Assembly (NCBI RefSeq): GCF_004006235.1
Contig: NZ_CP034753.1
Location: 1,550,001 to 1,614,000, forward strand
Length of the DNA stretch: 64,000 nt
Source of the DNA: Agromyces sp. LHK192
Lineage (GTDB): Bacteria; Actinomycetota; Actinomycetes; Actinomycetales; Microbacteriaceae
Direction of reading: 5' to 3'
Under the pieces are notes generated by a model. It was not told where the DNA came from. It saw only the letters and a program-made list of their open reading frames with translations, and searched no databases. Both the position numbers and the translations under genes were made by a program. Below are positions 1 to 9,424 of the stretch, piece by piece (position 1 is the first letter of the stretch; each line of letters opens with the position of its first letter).

Positions 1-2
1 AG

Positions 3-1256
3 GTGGTGAACGACGAGGTCCGCCAGATGTTCCAGGCCGAGGCCAACCTCATGGCGCAGCTGTCCAGCCACCCGGCGATCCTGACCGTGTTCCAGGCGAG
101 CGTCGCCGCCGACGGCCGTCCGTACCTCGTGATGGAGTACTGCGCGTCGACGCTCGGACGCCGGTATCGGGTCGAGCCGTTGCCGCTGAGCGAGGTGCTG
201 TCGATCGGTGTCCGCATCGCGGGCGCGGTGGAGTCCGCGCATCGCCAGGGCGTGCTGCACCGCGACATCAAGCCCTCCAACATCCTGACGACCGCGTACG
301 GGCATCCGGTCCTCTCGGATTTCGGGATCGCGGCGACGGTCGGCGAAGCCACCCGGACCGACTCGATCGGCCTGTCCGTGCCGTGGTCGGCCCCGGAGGT
401 GCTCCGCGACGAGGTGTCGGGCACCGTGGCGAGCGAGGTCTGGTCGCTGGGCGCGACGGTCTACTCGCTGCTGGTCGGGCGCAGCCCCTTCGAGATCCCC
501 GACGGCGACAACGGCTCGGCCGCGCTCGGGCAGCGCATCGAGCGCGCGAAGCTGCCGCCGACCGGTCGGACCGACGTACCGCCCGACCTCGAGCGCGCCC
601 TGGCGAAGGCCATGCGCCGCAGGCCCGCGGAACGCCAGGCGAGCGCCCTCGAGTTCGTGCGCGACCTGCAGGCCGTCGAGGACGACCTGGGTCTGCGTCA
701 GACGCCCGTCGACGTCGAGGTCGAGGAGTGGGCGGTCGCGACCGCGAGCGACGTCGACGAGCGGACCCGCGTGGGCGGCGGGCACGCGATTCCCGCGACT
801 CGGGGCGCGCGTCGTCGCCGTCGCGTCTCCCCTCCCGCGGCTGTGACGCCCGAGGCCCGGTCGACCGGGAGCGGGCTCGGCGCGGGCGAGGGGCGGGCGA
901 CCTCGAGGCTGGCCTGGGGGATCGCCGCGGGCGCCGTGCTGCTCGCCGGCCTGGTCACCGCGGCGGCGGCGTTCATCGTGCTGTCGGCGGGGGCGATCCC
1001 GACCGTCGCGGAGGTGCGGTCCGAGGTCGGCCCCGGCGGCGTGACCTTCAGCTGGGACGATCCGGGGATCGCGTCCGGCGACGCGTACCTCGTCAACATC
1101 GACGGCGTCGACGAACCTGCACGTCGCGAGTCCACGATCGTGGTGGATCCCGGCCCGAGCGACCGGGTCTGCGCGTCCGTCCGCGTCAGTCGTGACGGCA
1201 GGACCGGTTCGGCGAGCCCCGAGGAGTGCGTCGACCTGGGGAGCGCGGCGCCGTGA
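3..1256 (+). CDS. Transmembrane Ser/Thr protein kinase (PknB-like), 5'-partial
   Basis: Hanks-type kinase that would phosphorylate Ser/Thr on cytoplasmic targets. The catalytic loop LHRDIKPSN (HRD at residues 86-88 of the visible part), the DFG motif (106-108) and the APEV segment near 130 are intact. The Gly-rich loop and the VAIK lysine are missing because the gene starts before base 1; the in-frame GTG at 3 is probably an internal codon. A basic linker is followed by one membrane helix (about 303-329) and a small exported domain with two Cys and a fibronectin-like look. Its stop overlaps the start of the next gene by 4 bp (GTGA), so the two are translationally coupled. An FHA-domain protein further down the operon is a likely phosphothreonine-reading partner (inference). 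Confidence 0.9.
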   Translation: MVNDEVRQMFQAEANLMAQLSSHPAILTVFQASVAADGRPYLVMEYCASTLGRRYRVEPLPLSEVLSIGVRIAGAVESAHRQGVLHRDIKPSNILTTAYGHPVLSDFGIAATVGEATRTDSIGLSVPWSAPEVLRDEVSGTVASEVWSLGATVYSLLVGRSPFEIPDGDNGSAALGQRIERAKLPPTGRTDVPPDLERALAKAMRRRPAERQASALEFVRDLQAVEDDLGLRQTPVDVEVEEWAVATASDVDERTRVGGGHAIPATRGARRRRRVSPPAAVTPEARSTGSGLGAGEGRATSRLAWGIAAGAVLLAGLVTAAAAFIVLSAGAIPTVAEVRSEVGPGGVTFSWDDPGIASGDAYLVNIDGVDEPARRESTIVVDPGPSDRVCASVRVSRDGRTGSASPEECVDLGSAAP

Positions 1257-4200
1257 TCCGGCTCCCGCGCGTCGAGGTCGCGCCGTCGGCGGTGGTGACC
1301 GGGGTCGTCGCCGTCGCCCTCACCGCCCTCGTCGCGGCGTTCGCCGTCGCATCCGACGGCTATCGCTCGGAACAGGTCGAGTTCGACGACGGGGCGGTGT
1401 GGGTCGCGAACGAGGAGGTCCACGCGGTCGGACGGGCGAACACCGTGCTGCAGGAGCTCAACGCCGCCGTGGAGACCGGTGACGGCCGGATCGATCTCGT
1501 GCAGTCCGGGACGACCGTGCTCGCGGTCGACGCCGACAATGCGCGCGTCTCGGTGCTCGATCCGGCGACGGTCGCGGTCGTCGAGACGGTCGCGGTGCCT
1601 CCCGAGGATCCGACGATCGCGATCGGCGGCGGTCGTGTGGTCGTGGCTTCGGAGGGCAAGATCTGGACGACGCCGGCTGAGGAGTTCGCCGGCTTCGACG
1701 CGGACGGCGAACCGGAGTCCGATTTCGGCCCCGGCTCAGTGGTCGCGGTCGACTCGGAAGGTCGTATCTTCGTCTATCGGCCGGCCACGGGAGAGATCGT
1801 CGAACTGCGTGCATCGGCCGCGGCGACGGTCGAGCGGCGCTGGTCGGTCCCGCCCGTGACCGGCTCGACCCCCGCTGCGCAGTCGCGTCGGATGACCTCG
1901 GTCGACGGTCGATGGGTCGTGTTCGATCCTGACGTGCCGACGCTCAGGGTCGAGGGGCGCGACATCCCGCTCGACGGGTTCGTCGCCGCCGACGACTCCC
2001 CGGTGCTCCAGGCGCCGTCGACGACCGGTGGTGCGGTCGCGATCGCGACCCGGCGCGGACTGGTGACCGTGCCGCTCGACGGCGGCGCGCCGGAGATGGC
2101 GGTCTCGGGGCGCGCCGGTGTCCCCGCCCAGCCGGTCAGGCATGCCGGATGCCTCCACGCCGCGTGGGCGGACGGCACGGCGTGGCGCGAGTGCGGCTCG
2201 GCCGCGACCACCGAGGACCTGGAGCGCGGCGGCGCATCCGCCTCGCTCGTCTTCCGGACCAACGGCGAGGCGCTCGTGCTCGACTCGCCGGGCGACGGAC
2301 GGAGTTGGGCCGCTGCCGACGACTACGGCCTGATCGACGACTGGTCCCTGCTCGACGACGTCCGCGACGACCGCACGGTCGAGTTGAACGACCCGCACGA
2401 GCCGCCCGCGCTCGAGGCCGCGCAAGCCGAGCCGACGGCCGTCGACGACGATCTCGGCGCCAGGCCCGGGCGCTCGACGCTGCTGCCGGTCCTGTTGAAC
2501 GACTTCGACCCGAACGGCGACGTGCTGGCGATCCGCTCGGTCGACGGCGCGCTCCCGCCCGGCGCCGTCGTCGACGTCGTCTCCGACCGTCAGGAGTTGC
2601 AGCTCACCCTGGCGGACGACGCCTCGGGCTCGGTGTCGTTCTCGTACAGCGTCGACGACGGTCGCGGCGGTGTCGCGACCGCGAGCGTCCGGGTCGCGGT
2701 GCGCGCCCCGGAGGAGAACGCCGCGCCCGAACAGCGTCGGGTGACCACGGCCGACGTCGAGGCCGGCAAGCGGCTCACCCTCCCGAGCCTCGGCGAGTGG
2801 GTCGATCCCGACGGCGATCCGTTCTTCCTGGCGAAGGCGGAGGTCGCAGGCTCCGATCGGGTCACCTCGACGCCCGACGGCGTCGTCGTGTTCAACGCGG
2901 CGGCGGCGCCCGGCGGCGGGCGAACGGTCGGGCTGTCCGTCTCGGACGGCCGCGACGTCGGCGCCGGGGTCCTCTCGATCGACGTGCGGGAGGAGGGCGG
3001 GGTCCCGCTGACGACCGAGCCGTTCATCCTGACCGCATCCACCGGCGAGGAGATCTCGATCGATCCGATGCCGCACGTGCGCGGCGGTGCCGGCTCGGTC
3101 CGCCTCGCGTCGGTGCCTGCGAAACCGGATGCCTCGATCACCGCCGATCTCGACCGCGGCACCTTCCGGTTCTCCAGCGCCGTCCCGCGCACGCACCTGA
3201 TCGAGTACACGGTCACGGACGGCGGGGACCCGGTGACCGGGCAGGTGCGCATCGAGGTGGAGACGCCGCCGACCCGTGACACGACGCCGGTGACCGTCCC
3301 GCACACCGCCTTCGTGCGGACCGGACAGGCGGTCGACGTCGACGTGCTCGCCGGCGACATCGACCCGCTGGGCGGGGTGCTGCTCGTCACCGAGGTCGAG
3401 GACGGGTCCGGAGCGGGTGTCCGGACCGAGGTGATCGAGCACCGCATGCTGCGGGCGACGCTGCTCGGCCCGCTGCAGTACGGATCGATCGACGTGCACT
3501 ACCGGGTCAGCAACGGCCTCGCGGACGCGGAGGGCGTCGTGACGATCGTCGAGGTTCCGACGGCGGCCGCGCCGCAGCCCCCGGTCGCGTCGCCCGACCA
3601 CGCGTCCGTGCGGACGGGCGACGTCGTCGACATCCTCGTCCTCGACAACGACGAGCACCCCGACGGCGAGCCGCTGACGCTGGCGCCCGAACTCGCCACG
3701 GACCCTGAGGACGGGCTCGCGTTCGTCTCCGACCGCAAGGTGCGCTACCTCGCTCCGGACACGCCGGGCGAGTACCGGCTCGCGTACCGCGTGCTGGGTC
3801 CCGACGGGCAGGAGGCCACGGCGGTCGTCGACATCGCCGTTCGGGCGGCGGATGCCGAGACGAACCGGGGACCGGTCCCGGCCGCGGTGACGGCCCGCGC
3901 GATCGCGGGCGAGACGATCCGCATCCCGATCCCGCTCGGGCAGGTCGATCCCGACGGCGACTCCGTGCAACTGCTCGGGCAGGTGAGCGCTCCCGATCGC
4001 GGCACCGTGGTCACGCGCGGGGCCGACCAGCTGGAGTACACCGCCGGAGAGTACTCGTCGGGCACCGACTCCTTCCGGTACGAGGTCGCCGATTCCCTGG
4101 GTGCGCGGGCCACCGGCACCGTCAGGGTCGGGATCGCCCCGCGGATGGACGGCGCGCGCGCGCCGATCGCCGTCCGCGACGCCGTCACGGTGCGACCGGG

Positions 4201-7132
4201 GCGCACGATCGCGGTGCGCGTCCTCGAGAACGACTCCGACCCGAACGGCGGGTCGCTCGCCATCACGGACGTCGAGCCGAACGCCGGCGACGGCGACGCG
4301 CGCGTCGCCGACGAGGCCGTCCTCATCGACGTCCCCGCGGAGCCGGGGGACTCGTCGTACTTCTACACGATCGAGAACGAGCAGCTCGCGACCGCCTCGT
4401 CGATCATCCAGGTGCACGCCGATCCGGATGCCCCGTTGTCGCGGCCCGAGGCATCCGACGTGGTCCTGGGCCTCAGCGAGATCGTCGATCGGTCCGTGAT
4501 CGACGTCGACGTCCTCGAGGAGGCCTTCATCGCGGATGCCGCCGCGGAACGCGCCGAGGTCTCGCTCGTCTCCGGATACGAGGACGACGCGCTCGTCCGC
4601 GCCGACGGCTCGATCCGCCTGCAGGTGTACGACGAGCGGCGGATCGTGCCCTTCACCATCGGGCACCCGGACGACCCGACGCTGACCTCGACCGCCGTCG
4701 TCGTCGTGCCGGGTCGCGACGACGCGATCCCGCAGCTCCGCCGCGATGCGCCGGCGGTGCGAGTCGACAGCGGCGACGAGGTCCGGCTCGACCTCGACGA
4801 CTACGTGATCGCCGCCTCGGGCCGACCCGTCCGGATCACCGACCGCTCCTCGCTGACGGCCTCGCACTCCGACGGCACCGACCTGATGGTCGACGAGGAC
4901 ACCGTCAGGTTCCGCTCGGAGGCGGGGTACTTCGGCCCCGCATCGGTCTCCTTCGTGGCCAGCGACGGCGACCCGGAGACCGATCCGACGGCGAGGACCG
5001 GGACCATCGTGATCCCGATCACGGTCCGCCCGGCGGAGGGCCTGCCTCCGGTGTTCACGGGCGCCGTGCTCGACCTCCAACCCGACGAGTCCAGGCGGAT
5101 CGGACTGTCGCGGGTCACGAAGCAGGCCGGCGGCTCGACCTCGACCCTCGAGTACGAGATCGGCACCGTCCCCGACGGGTTCACCGCGGAACTCGACGAC
5201 GACGAGCTCGTCGTGCGTGCGGACGGCGACGCGCCGCGCGGGCTCACCGGCGAGATCCCCGTCTCGGTCTCCGATGCCGCGGGGGTCGGAACCCCGGGCG
5301 TCATCGAACTGCGGGTCGTCGCGTCCACGAGGCCCAGGGCCGAGCCGGTGCCGGACATCGCCGTCGTCGAGCGCGGGCGGACGACCTCGGTGGACGTCCT
5401 CGAGAACGATCGGTCGGGCAATCCCTTCCCGGACACGCCGCTGCGCGTGGTCGGCGTGCGCGGAACCGATGCCCAGAACCTCCCCGACGGGGTGCGCGTC
5501 GCGCCGAGCAGCGACCGCTCCACGCTGCTCGTCACGGTGGATCGTGACGCGGAGGCGGTCAACGCGACCGTGCAGTACCAGGTCGCCGATGCGACCGGCG
5601 ACTCCGACCGGTACGCGTGGGGCACCGTGTCGATCTCCGTGCAGGATCGGCCGGATCCGATCACTGACGCACGGGTCACCGGGTTCGGAGACCGCTCCCT
5701 CGACCTCGCGTTCGGTGCCGGCGCGGCCAACAACTCGCCCGTCACCGAGTATCAGATCGACCTGCTCGATGCGCGCACCCGGGCACGGGTGGGCGGTTCG
5801 ACCTGTGCGGCGACCACGTGCACCGTGTCGACCCCGGCCAACGGCGAGGGGGCCGCCGTGGCCGTCCGGATCCAGGCGAGGAATGCGATCGGCCTCTCGG
5901 ACGCGGTCGAGGTGGTGGGCTCGTACTGGTCGGACGTCATCCCGGCGGCGCCCGGCGGCGTGCAGGCCCTTCCCTTGGACGGCAGGCTCCGCATCCGATG
6001 GGATCCGGTGTCGACCGGATCGGGGAGTGCGGTGCGTTCCTACGTGGTGACGGTGGCGGGCGTGGCCACCGAGGTCGGCGCAGGCGGCGTCTGCACGGCG
6101 ACCGCGTGCACCGTCGACTCGCAGGGCCTCGCGAACGGCAGCCAGGTTCCCGTCGAGGTGAGTGCGCGCAACCAGGCGTTCCCCTCGTTGACCTCGTGGA
6201 ACACCGCCTCGACCGTGGGCACGCCGTTCGGTCCGCCGATCGCCGGCGGCATCCAGGTCGCGGCCGACGCGGCATCCGGCATCGCGACGGTCGCGTGGTC
6301 GCCCTTCGGCGGCAACGGCGATGCGATGGCCGGATACTTCGTCCAGCAGCTCGTCCCCGGATCGACCGACCTCCCGGCGGGACCGCAGGCCTGCCGCGTC
6401 ACCTCGCCGGCTCCCGGGGAGGTCGTCGCGCCCACGACGGGAGGCAACGTCGCGGCCGCGGTCCGGACGGGACCCGACGCGACCTCGATCCAGTTCAGCG
6501 GGCTCACCGCCGAGGGCGCCACCTACGCGTTCGTCGTGTGGGGCTTCAACCGGGCCGGCTGCGTGCCCTCTGCGATCACGACGGCCGTCGTCCGCGCCGG
6601 GCCGCCTTCGGTCTCGGCCGTCGGCAACGAGATGGGCTGGCTCGGGCAGACGACCTGGGACCGGTACGTGTCCGGCGTGCAGACCTCGACGGCGGCGCAG
6701 ACGCTGCAGATCGTGGCCACGGACGGGAGCGGCGCGCACCTCGGAGCACCGCGCGAGTTCTCCGGGGCCGGCTGGCTCCGCGACCTCTTCGGCCGGCCGT
6801 TCGGGCAGACCGCGTACTTCCAGGTCCGCGGGTGCACCGTGTGGGGGTCGTGCGGCCCCTGGTCGCAGACCTTCCCCGCCGGGCAGGCCCCGACGCTCAC
6901 CTTCGAGGTCCCCGGGCGAACCTGGAACGCCGGCGCGCGAGGCTGGAGCTGGTGGAACCAGCCGGACAACGGCGGCATCCCCGCGACGTTCCGGTGCGGC
7001 GTCGAGGGCGACGAGACCGGTGGGCCCGCCCGCGGGTGGGGCTGGTGCGACGTGCCGGAGGCGGAACCGGAGGACCGGGTCTGGTTGGATGTCGAGGTGG
7101 CCGGCGTGACGGCGAGATTCTGGAACCGATGA
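1253..7132 (+). CDS. Giant membrane-anchored Ig-like/fibronectin type III surface protein
   Basis: A 1959-residue exported protein. GTG at 1253 is chosen because it overlaps the kinase stop by 4 bp and puts a hydrophobic segment at about residues 8-30, a signal anchor. About residues 35-380 are beta-rich and look propeller-like (repeated V.AVD / R.FVY strands). About eleven bacterial Ig/cadherin-like repeats of 85-110 residues follow, several with the linker signature LxNDxDPNGD (for example LLNDFDPNGD, VLENDSDPNG). Two or three FN3-like domains come next, then a Trp-rich C-terminus. Cys pairs in the FN3 region suggest disulfides outside the cell. No sortase motif and no C-terminal helix are seen, so anchoring is N-terminal. 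The exact role is unknown; adhesion or a cell-surface scaffold is inferred from domain type and neighbours. Confidence 0.85.
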   Translation: MIRLPRVEVAPSAVVTGVVAVALTALVAAFAVASDGYRSEQVEFDDGAVWVANEEVHAVGRANTVLQELNAAVETGDGRIDLVQSGTTVLAVDADNARVSVLDPATVAVVETVAVPPEDPTIAIGGGRVVVASEGKIWTTPAEEFAGFDADGEPESDFGPGSVVAVDSEGRIFVYRPATGEIVELRASAAATVERRWSVPPVTGSTPAAQSRRMTSVDGRWVVFDPDVPTLRVEGRDIPLDGFVAADDSPVLQAPSTTGGAVAIATRRGLVTVPLDGGAPEMAVSGRAGVPAQPVRHAGCLHAAWADGTAWRECGSAATTEDLERGGASASLVFRTNGEALVLDSPGDGRSWAAADDYGLIDDWSLLDDVRDDRTVELNDPHEPPALEAAQAEPTAVDDDLGARPGRSTLLPVLLNDFDPNGDVLAIRSVDGALPPGAVVDVVSDRQELQLTLADDASGSVSFSYSVDDGRGGVATASVRVAVRAPEENAAPEQRRVTTADVEAGKRLTLPSLGEWVDPDGDPFFLAKAEVAGSDRVTSTPDGVVVFNAAAAPGGGRTVGLSVSDGRDVGAGVLSIDVREEGGVPLTTEPFILTASTGEEISIDPMPHVRGGAGSVRLASVPAKPDASITADLDRGTFRFSSAVPRTHLIEYTVTDGGDPVTGQVRIEVETPPTRDTTPVTVPHTAFVRTGQAVDVDVLAGDIDPLGGVLLVTEVEDGSGAGVRTEVIEHRMLRATLLGPLQYGSIDVHYRVSNGLADAEGVVTIVEVPTAAAPQPPVASPDHASVRTGDVVDILVLDNDEHPDGEPLTLAPELATDPEDGLAFVSDRKVRYLAPDTPGEYRLAYRVLGPDGQEATAVVDIAVRAADAETNRGPVPAAVTARAIAGETIRIPIPLGQVDPDGDSVQLLGQVSAPDRGTVVTRGADQLEYTAGEYSSGTDSFRYEVADSLGARATGTVRVGIAPRMDGARAPIAVRDAVTVRPGRTIAVRVLENDSDPNGGSLAITDVEPNAGDGDARVADEAVLIDVPAEPGDSSYFYTIENEQLATASSIIQVHADPDAPLSRPEASDVVLGLSEIVDRSVIDVDVLEEAFIADAAAERAEVSLVSGYEDDALVRADGSIRLQVYDERRIVPFTIGHPDDPTLTSTAVVVVPGRDDAIPQLRRDAPAVRVDSGDEVRLDLDDYVIAASGRPVRITDRSSLTASHSDGTDLMVDEDTVRFRSEAGYFGPASVSFVASDGDPETDPTARTGTIVIPITVRPAEGLPPVFTGAVLDLQPDESRRIGLSRVTKQAGGSTSTLEYEIGTVPDGFTAELDDDELVVRADGDAPRGLTGEIPVSVSDAAGVGTPGVIELRVVASTRPRAEPVPDIAVVERGRTTSVDVLENDRSGNPFPDTPLRVVGVRGTDAQNLPDGVRVAPSSDRSTLLVTVDRDAEAVNATVQYQVADATGDSDRYAWGTVSISVQDRPDPITDARVTGFGDRSLDLAFGAGAANNSPVTEYQIDLLDARTRARVGGSTCAATTCTVSTPANGEGAAVAVRIQARNAIGLSDAVEVVGSYWSDVIPAAPGGVQALPLDGRLRIRWDPVSTGSGSAVRSYVVTVAGVATEVGAGGVCTATACTVDSQGLANGSQVPVEVSARNQAFPSLTSWNTASTVGTPFGPPIAGGIQVAADAASGIATVAWSPFGGNGDAMAGYFVQQLVPGSTDLPAGPQACRVTSPAPGEVVAPTTGGNVAAAVRTGPDATSIQFSGLTAEGATYAFVVWGFNRAGCVPSAITTAVVRAGPPSVSAVGNEMGWLGQTTWDRYVSGVQTSTAAQTLQIVATDGSGAHLGAPREFSGAGWLRDLFGRPFGQTAYFQVRGCTVWGSCGPWSQTFPAGQAPTLTFEVPGRTWNAGARGWSWWNQPDNGGIPATFRCGVEGDETGGPARGWGWCDVPEAEPEDRVWLDVEVAGVTARFWNR

Positions 7133-7148
7133 GGCGAGGAGCGGCGGA

Positions 7149-8120
7149 ATGAGCATGACCCCCGAGCAGGCGACCGGCTTCGCCGCATCGCTGGATCGAC
7201 TCGTCGGTGCGGTCGAGGAAGTGCTGCTCGGGAAGAACCGGATCGTGCGACTGGCCTTCACGGCGCTGCTCAGCGAGGGCCACCTCCTGCTCGAGGACGT
7301 GCCCGGCACCGGCAAGACCTCGCTCGCGCGGGCGATGGCGCAGTCCGTGTCCGGGGCGAGCAATCGCGTGCAGTTCACCCCCGACCTCCTCCCGGGGGAC
7401 ATCACCGGCGTCACGGTGTACGACCAGGGGACCGGCCGGTTCTCCTTCCACCCCGGGCCGGTGTTCGCGAACATCGTGCTCGCCGACGAGATCAACCGGG
7501 CGAGCCCGAAGACCCAGTCGGCGCTGCTCGAGGTCATGGAGGAGGGGCAGGTCACGATCGACGGGCAGACGCACCCGGTGGGGCATCCGTTCATGGTGAT
7601 CGCGACCCAGAACCCGATCGAGCAGGCGGGGACCTACCGGCTTCCCGAAGCGCAACTGGACCGGTTCCTGATGCGCAGCTCGATCGGGTACCCGGACCAC
7701 GCCTCCACGATCCGGATCCTCGAGGGCGCGGAGCATCGCGCGCACGAGCACGTCGTCGAACCGCAGCTGGCACCCGAGGAGGTCGTGGAGATGGCCGCGC
7801 TCGCGCGGCGCGTGTTCGTCGACCCGACCATCCACGACTACGTCTCCAGGCTCGTGGAGGCCACCCGGACGGCGCGGGAGGTCCGGCTGGGCGTCAGCGT
7901 CCGCGGTGCGCTCAGCCTGATCCGGGCGGCGAAGACGCACGCCGCGGGCCGCGGCCGGCACTACGTGGTCCCCGACGACGTCAAGGCGCTCGCGGAGCCC
8001 GTGCTCGCCCACCGGCTCATCCTCGATGCCGAGGCCGAGTTCGACGGCGTGACGGCGTCGAACCTCATCTCGCAGGTGCTCATCGAGACGCCACCGCCCT
8101 CGGCGAGGCAGGCGGGGTGA
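7149..8120 (+). CDS. MoxR-family AAA+ ATPase
   Basis: A 323-residue AAA+ ATPase of the MoxR group, which act as chaperones assembling or activating partner proteins, often encoded beside DUF58 proteins. Walker A is GTGKT (residues 53-57). Walker B/MoxR signature ADEINRASPKTQSALLE lies at about 113-130, and the sensor region has IATQNPIEQAGTYRLPEAQLDRF, typical of MoxR. The ATG at 7149 follows a GAGGAGCGG-type ribosome site and lies 16 bases after the Ig-protein stop. The stop overlaps the DUF58 start by 4 bp. Length is normal for the family. A role in remodelling the envelope complex encoded here is inference. Confidence 0.93.
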   Translation: MSMTPEQATGFAASLDRLVGAVEEVLLGKNRIVRLAFTALLSEGHLLLEDVPGTGKTSLARAMAQSVSGASNRVQFTPDLLPGDITGVTVYDQGTGRFSFHPGPVFANIVLADEINRASPKTQSALLEVMEEGQVTIDGQTHPVGHPFMVIATQNPIEQAGTYRLPEAQLDRFLMRSSIGYPDHASTIRILEGAEHRAHEHVVEPQLAPEEVVEMAALARRVFVDPTIHDYVSRLVEATRTAREVRLGVSVRGALSLIRAAKTHAAGRGRHYVVPDDVKALAEPVLAHRLILDAEAEFDGVTASNLISQVLIETPPPSARQAG

Positions 8121-9424
8121 GCGCGCCGCGCCCACCCGCAGCCGCGGACGGCGGCGCTCGTCAGGGCGCCCTCGCCGCGGCGATCGCCCGGGTGGTGCGC
8201 CTCGCGCAGCGCGCCGCGGCCGCCGCGAGGAGCCTCGTCGCGGGTGCACGCCAGGTCGTCATGCCCACGGGCTGGGTCGTGATCGGCTCGGGGACGGCAT
8301 CGCTGGTCGCCGGGATCGTGCTCGACTGGACGGAACTCATCGCACTCGGCACCGGTCTGGTGAGCTGCGCCGGCATCGCTGCACTGTGGCTGATCGGCAC
8401 GGGTTCGTCGACCGTCACGCTCACGCTGCCGGCGAGCCGCGTCGCTGCGGGCGAACCCGCCGAGGTCCGCATCCTCGCATCGAATCCGGGGCACCGACGG
8501 CTCGGCGGCGTGCAACTCGAGGTGCCGGTCGGCGACCGCGTCGTCGACCGCATCCTCCCCGCGCTGCCGCGCGGCGGCGTCGTCGACGACCGGGTGCCGA
8601 TCCCGACCCACCGCAGGGGGGTCGTCGCCGTGGGTCCGGCACGGACGGTGCGCGCGGACCCCATCGGCATCGTCCGCCGGGAGATCGTGTGGTCGGGCGT
8701 CGAGATGCTGCACGTCCATCCGCGCACGATCGCCGTCTCGCCGCTCAGCAGCGGGTTCGTCCGAGACCTCGAGGGCACGCCGACCCGTGACCTGACCTCG
8801 AGCGACATCGCCTTCCACGCGCTTCGGGAGTACGCACCCGGAGACGATCGCCGCCATATCCACTGGCGCAGTTCCGCCAAGACGGGGACGTTCATGGTGC
8901 GGCAGTACGAGGAGACGCGCCGGAGCCGGATGCTCGTGCTCCTCGACCTCGACCATGATGCCTACGCCGACGACGACGAGTTCGAGCTCGCGGTGAGCGC
9001 CGCGGCGTCGATCGGCGCTCGCGCGCTCCGCGACGCCAGGTCGCTCGCCTTCGTCGTGCCGGGAGGGCCGGGCTCGCGCTCGCCGATGCTGGAACTGCCG
9101 ACCGTGTCCCGCGACCGGCTGCTCGACGCCCTGTGCCTGGTCGAACGGCGCGCACGCCCGACGCCGCTGCCCGACCTCGCCCGCGCGGCCGCCGAAGCGC
9201 TCACCGGCGTCTCGGTCGCGTTCCTCGTCACCGGTTCGGCACGGACCGTGACGCCGTTGCGCGGGGCTGCGGCGAGGCTCCCGGCGACGGTCGAGGCGAT
9301 CGGGATCCGATGCGCTCCGGAGGGTCAGGCGTCGGTTCGCCAGGCCGGTGGCCTGACCGTCTTCGGCATCGGGTACCTCGAGGACCTGCAGGCGATGCTG
9401 TCGAGGAAGGCGTCCGCGGCGTGA
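8117..9424 (+). CDS. DUF58 domain membrane protein
   Basis: A 435-residue protein that begins GTGA, overlapping the moxR stop. An Ala/Arg-rich N-terminus is followed by two membrane helices (about 50-95), then the DUF58 core. The family signature is clear at about 235-255: LREYAPGDDRRHIHW followed by RSSAKTG. The C-terminal half has a vWA-like fold feature (LLVLLDLD-type strand with DHD). DUF58 proteins nearly always pair with MoxR ATPases and a TgpA-like transglutaminase, as here. Biochemical function of the family is poorly known; a membrane scaffold or substrate of MoxR is the usual guess. Confidence 0.9.
   Translation: MSAPRPPAAADGGARQGALAAAIARVVRLAQRAAAAARSLVAGARQVVMPTGWVVIGSGTASLVAGIVLDWTELIALGTGLVSCAGIAALWLIGTGSSTVTLTLPASRVAAGEPAEVRILASNPGHRRLGGVQLEVPVGDRVVDRILPALPRGGVVDDRVPIPTHRRGVVAVGPARTVRADPIGIVRREIVWSGVEMLHVHPRTIAVSPLSSGFVRDLEGTPTRDLTSSDIAFHALREYAPGDDRRHIHWRSSAKTGTFMVRQYEETRRSRMLVLLDLDHDAYADDDEFELAVSAAASIGARALRDARSLAFVVPGGPGSRSPMLELPTVSRDRLLDALCLVERRARPTPLPDLARAAAEALTGVSVAFLVTGSARTVTPLRGAAARLPATVEAIGIRCAPEGQASVRQAGGLTVFGIGYLEDLQAMLSRKASAA

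Noticed and set aside
1736..7594. A 1952-codon open frame on the minus strand opposite the giant Ig gene
   Set aside because: It is the mirror frame of the real gene in very high-GC DNA. Its composition is Arg/Asp/Val-rich with no domain, and it runs into moxR. The plus-strand frame has clear Ig and FN3 motifs.
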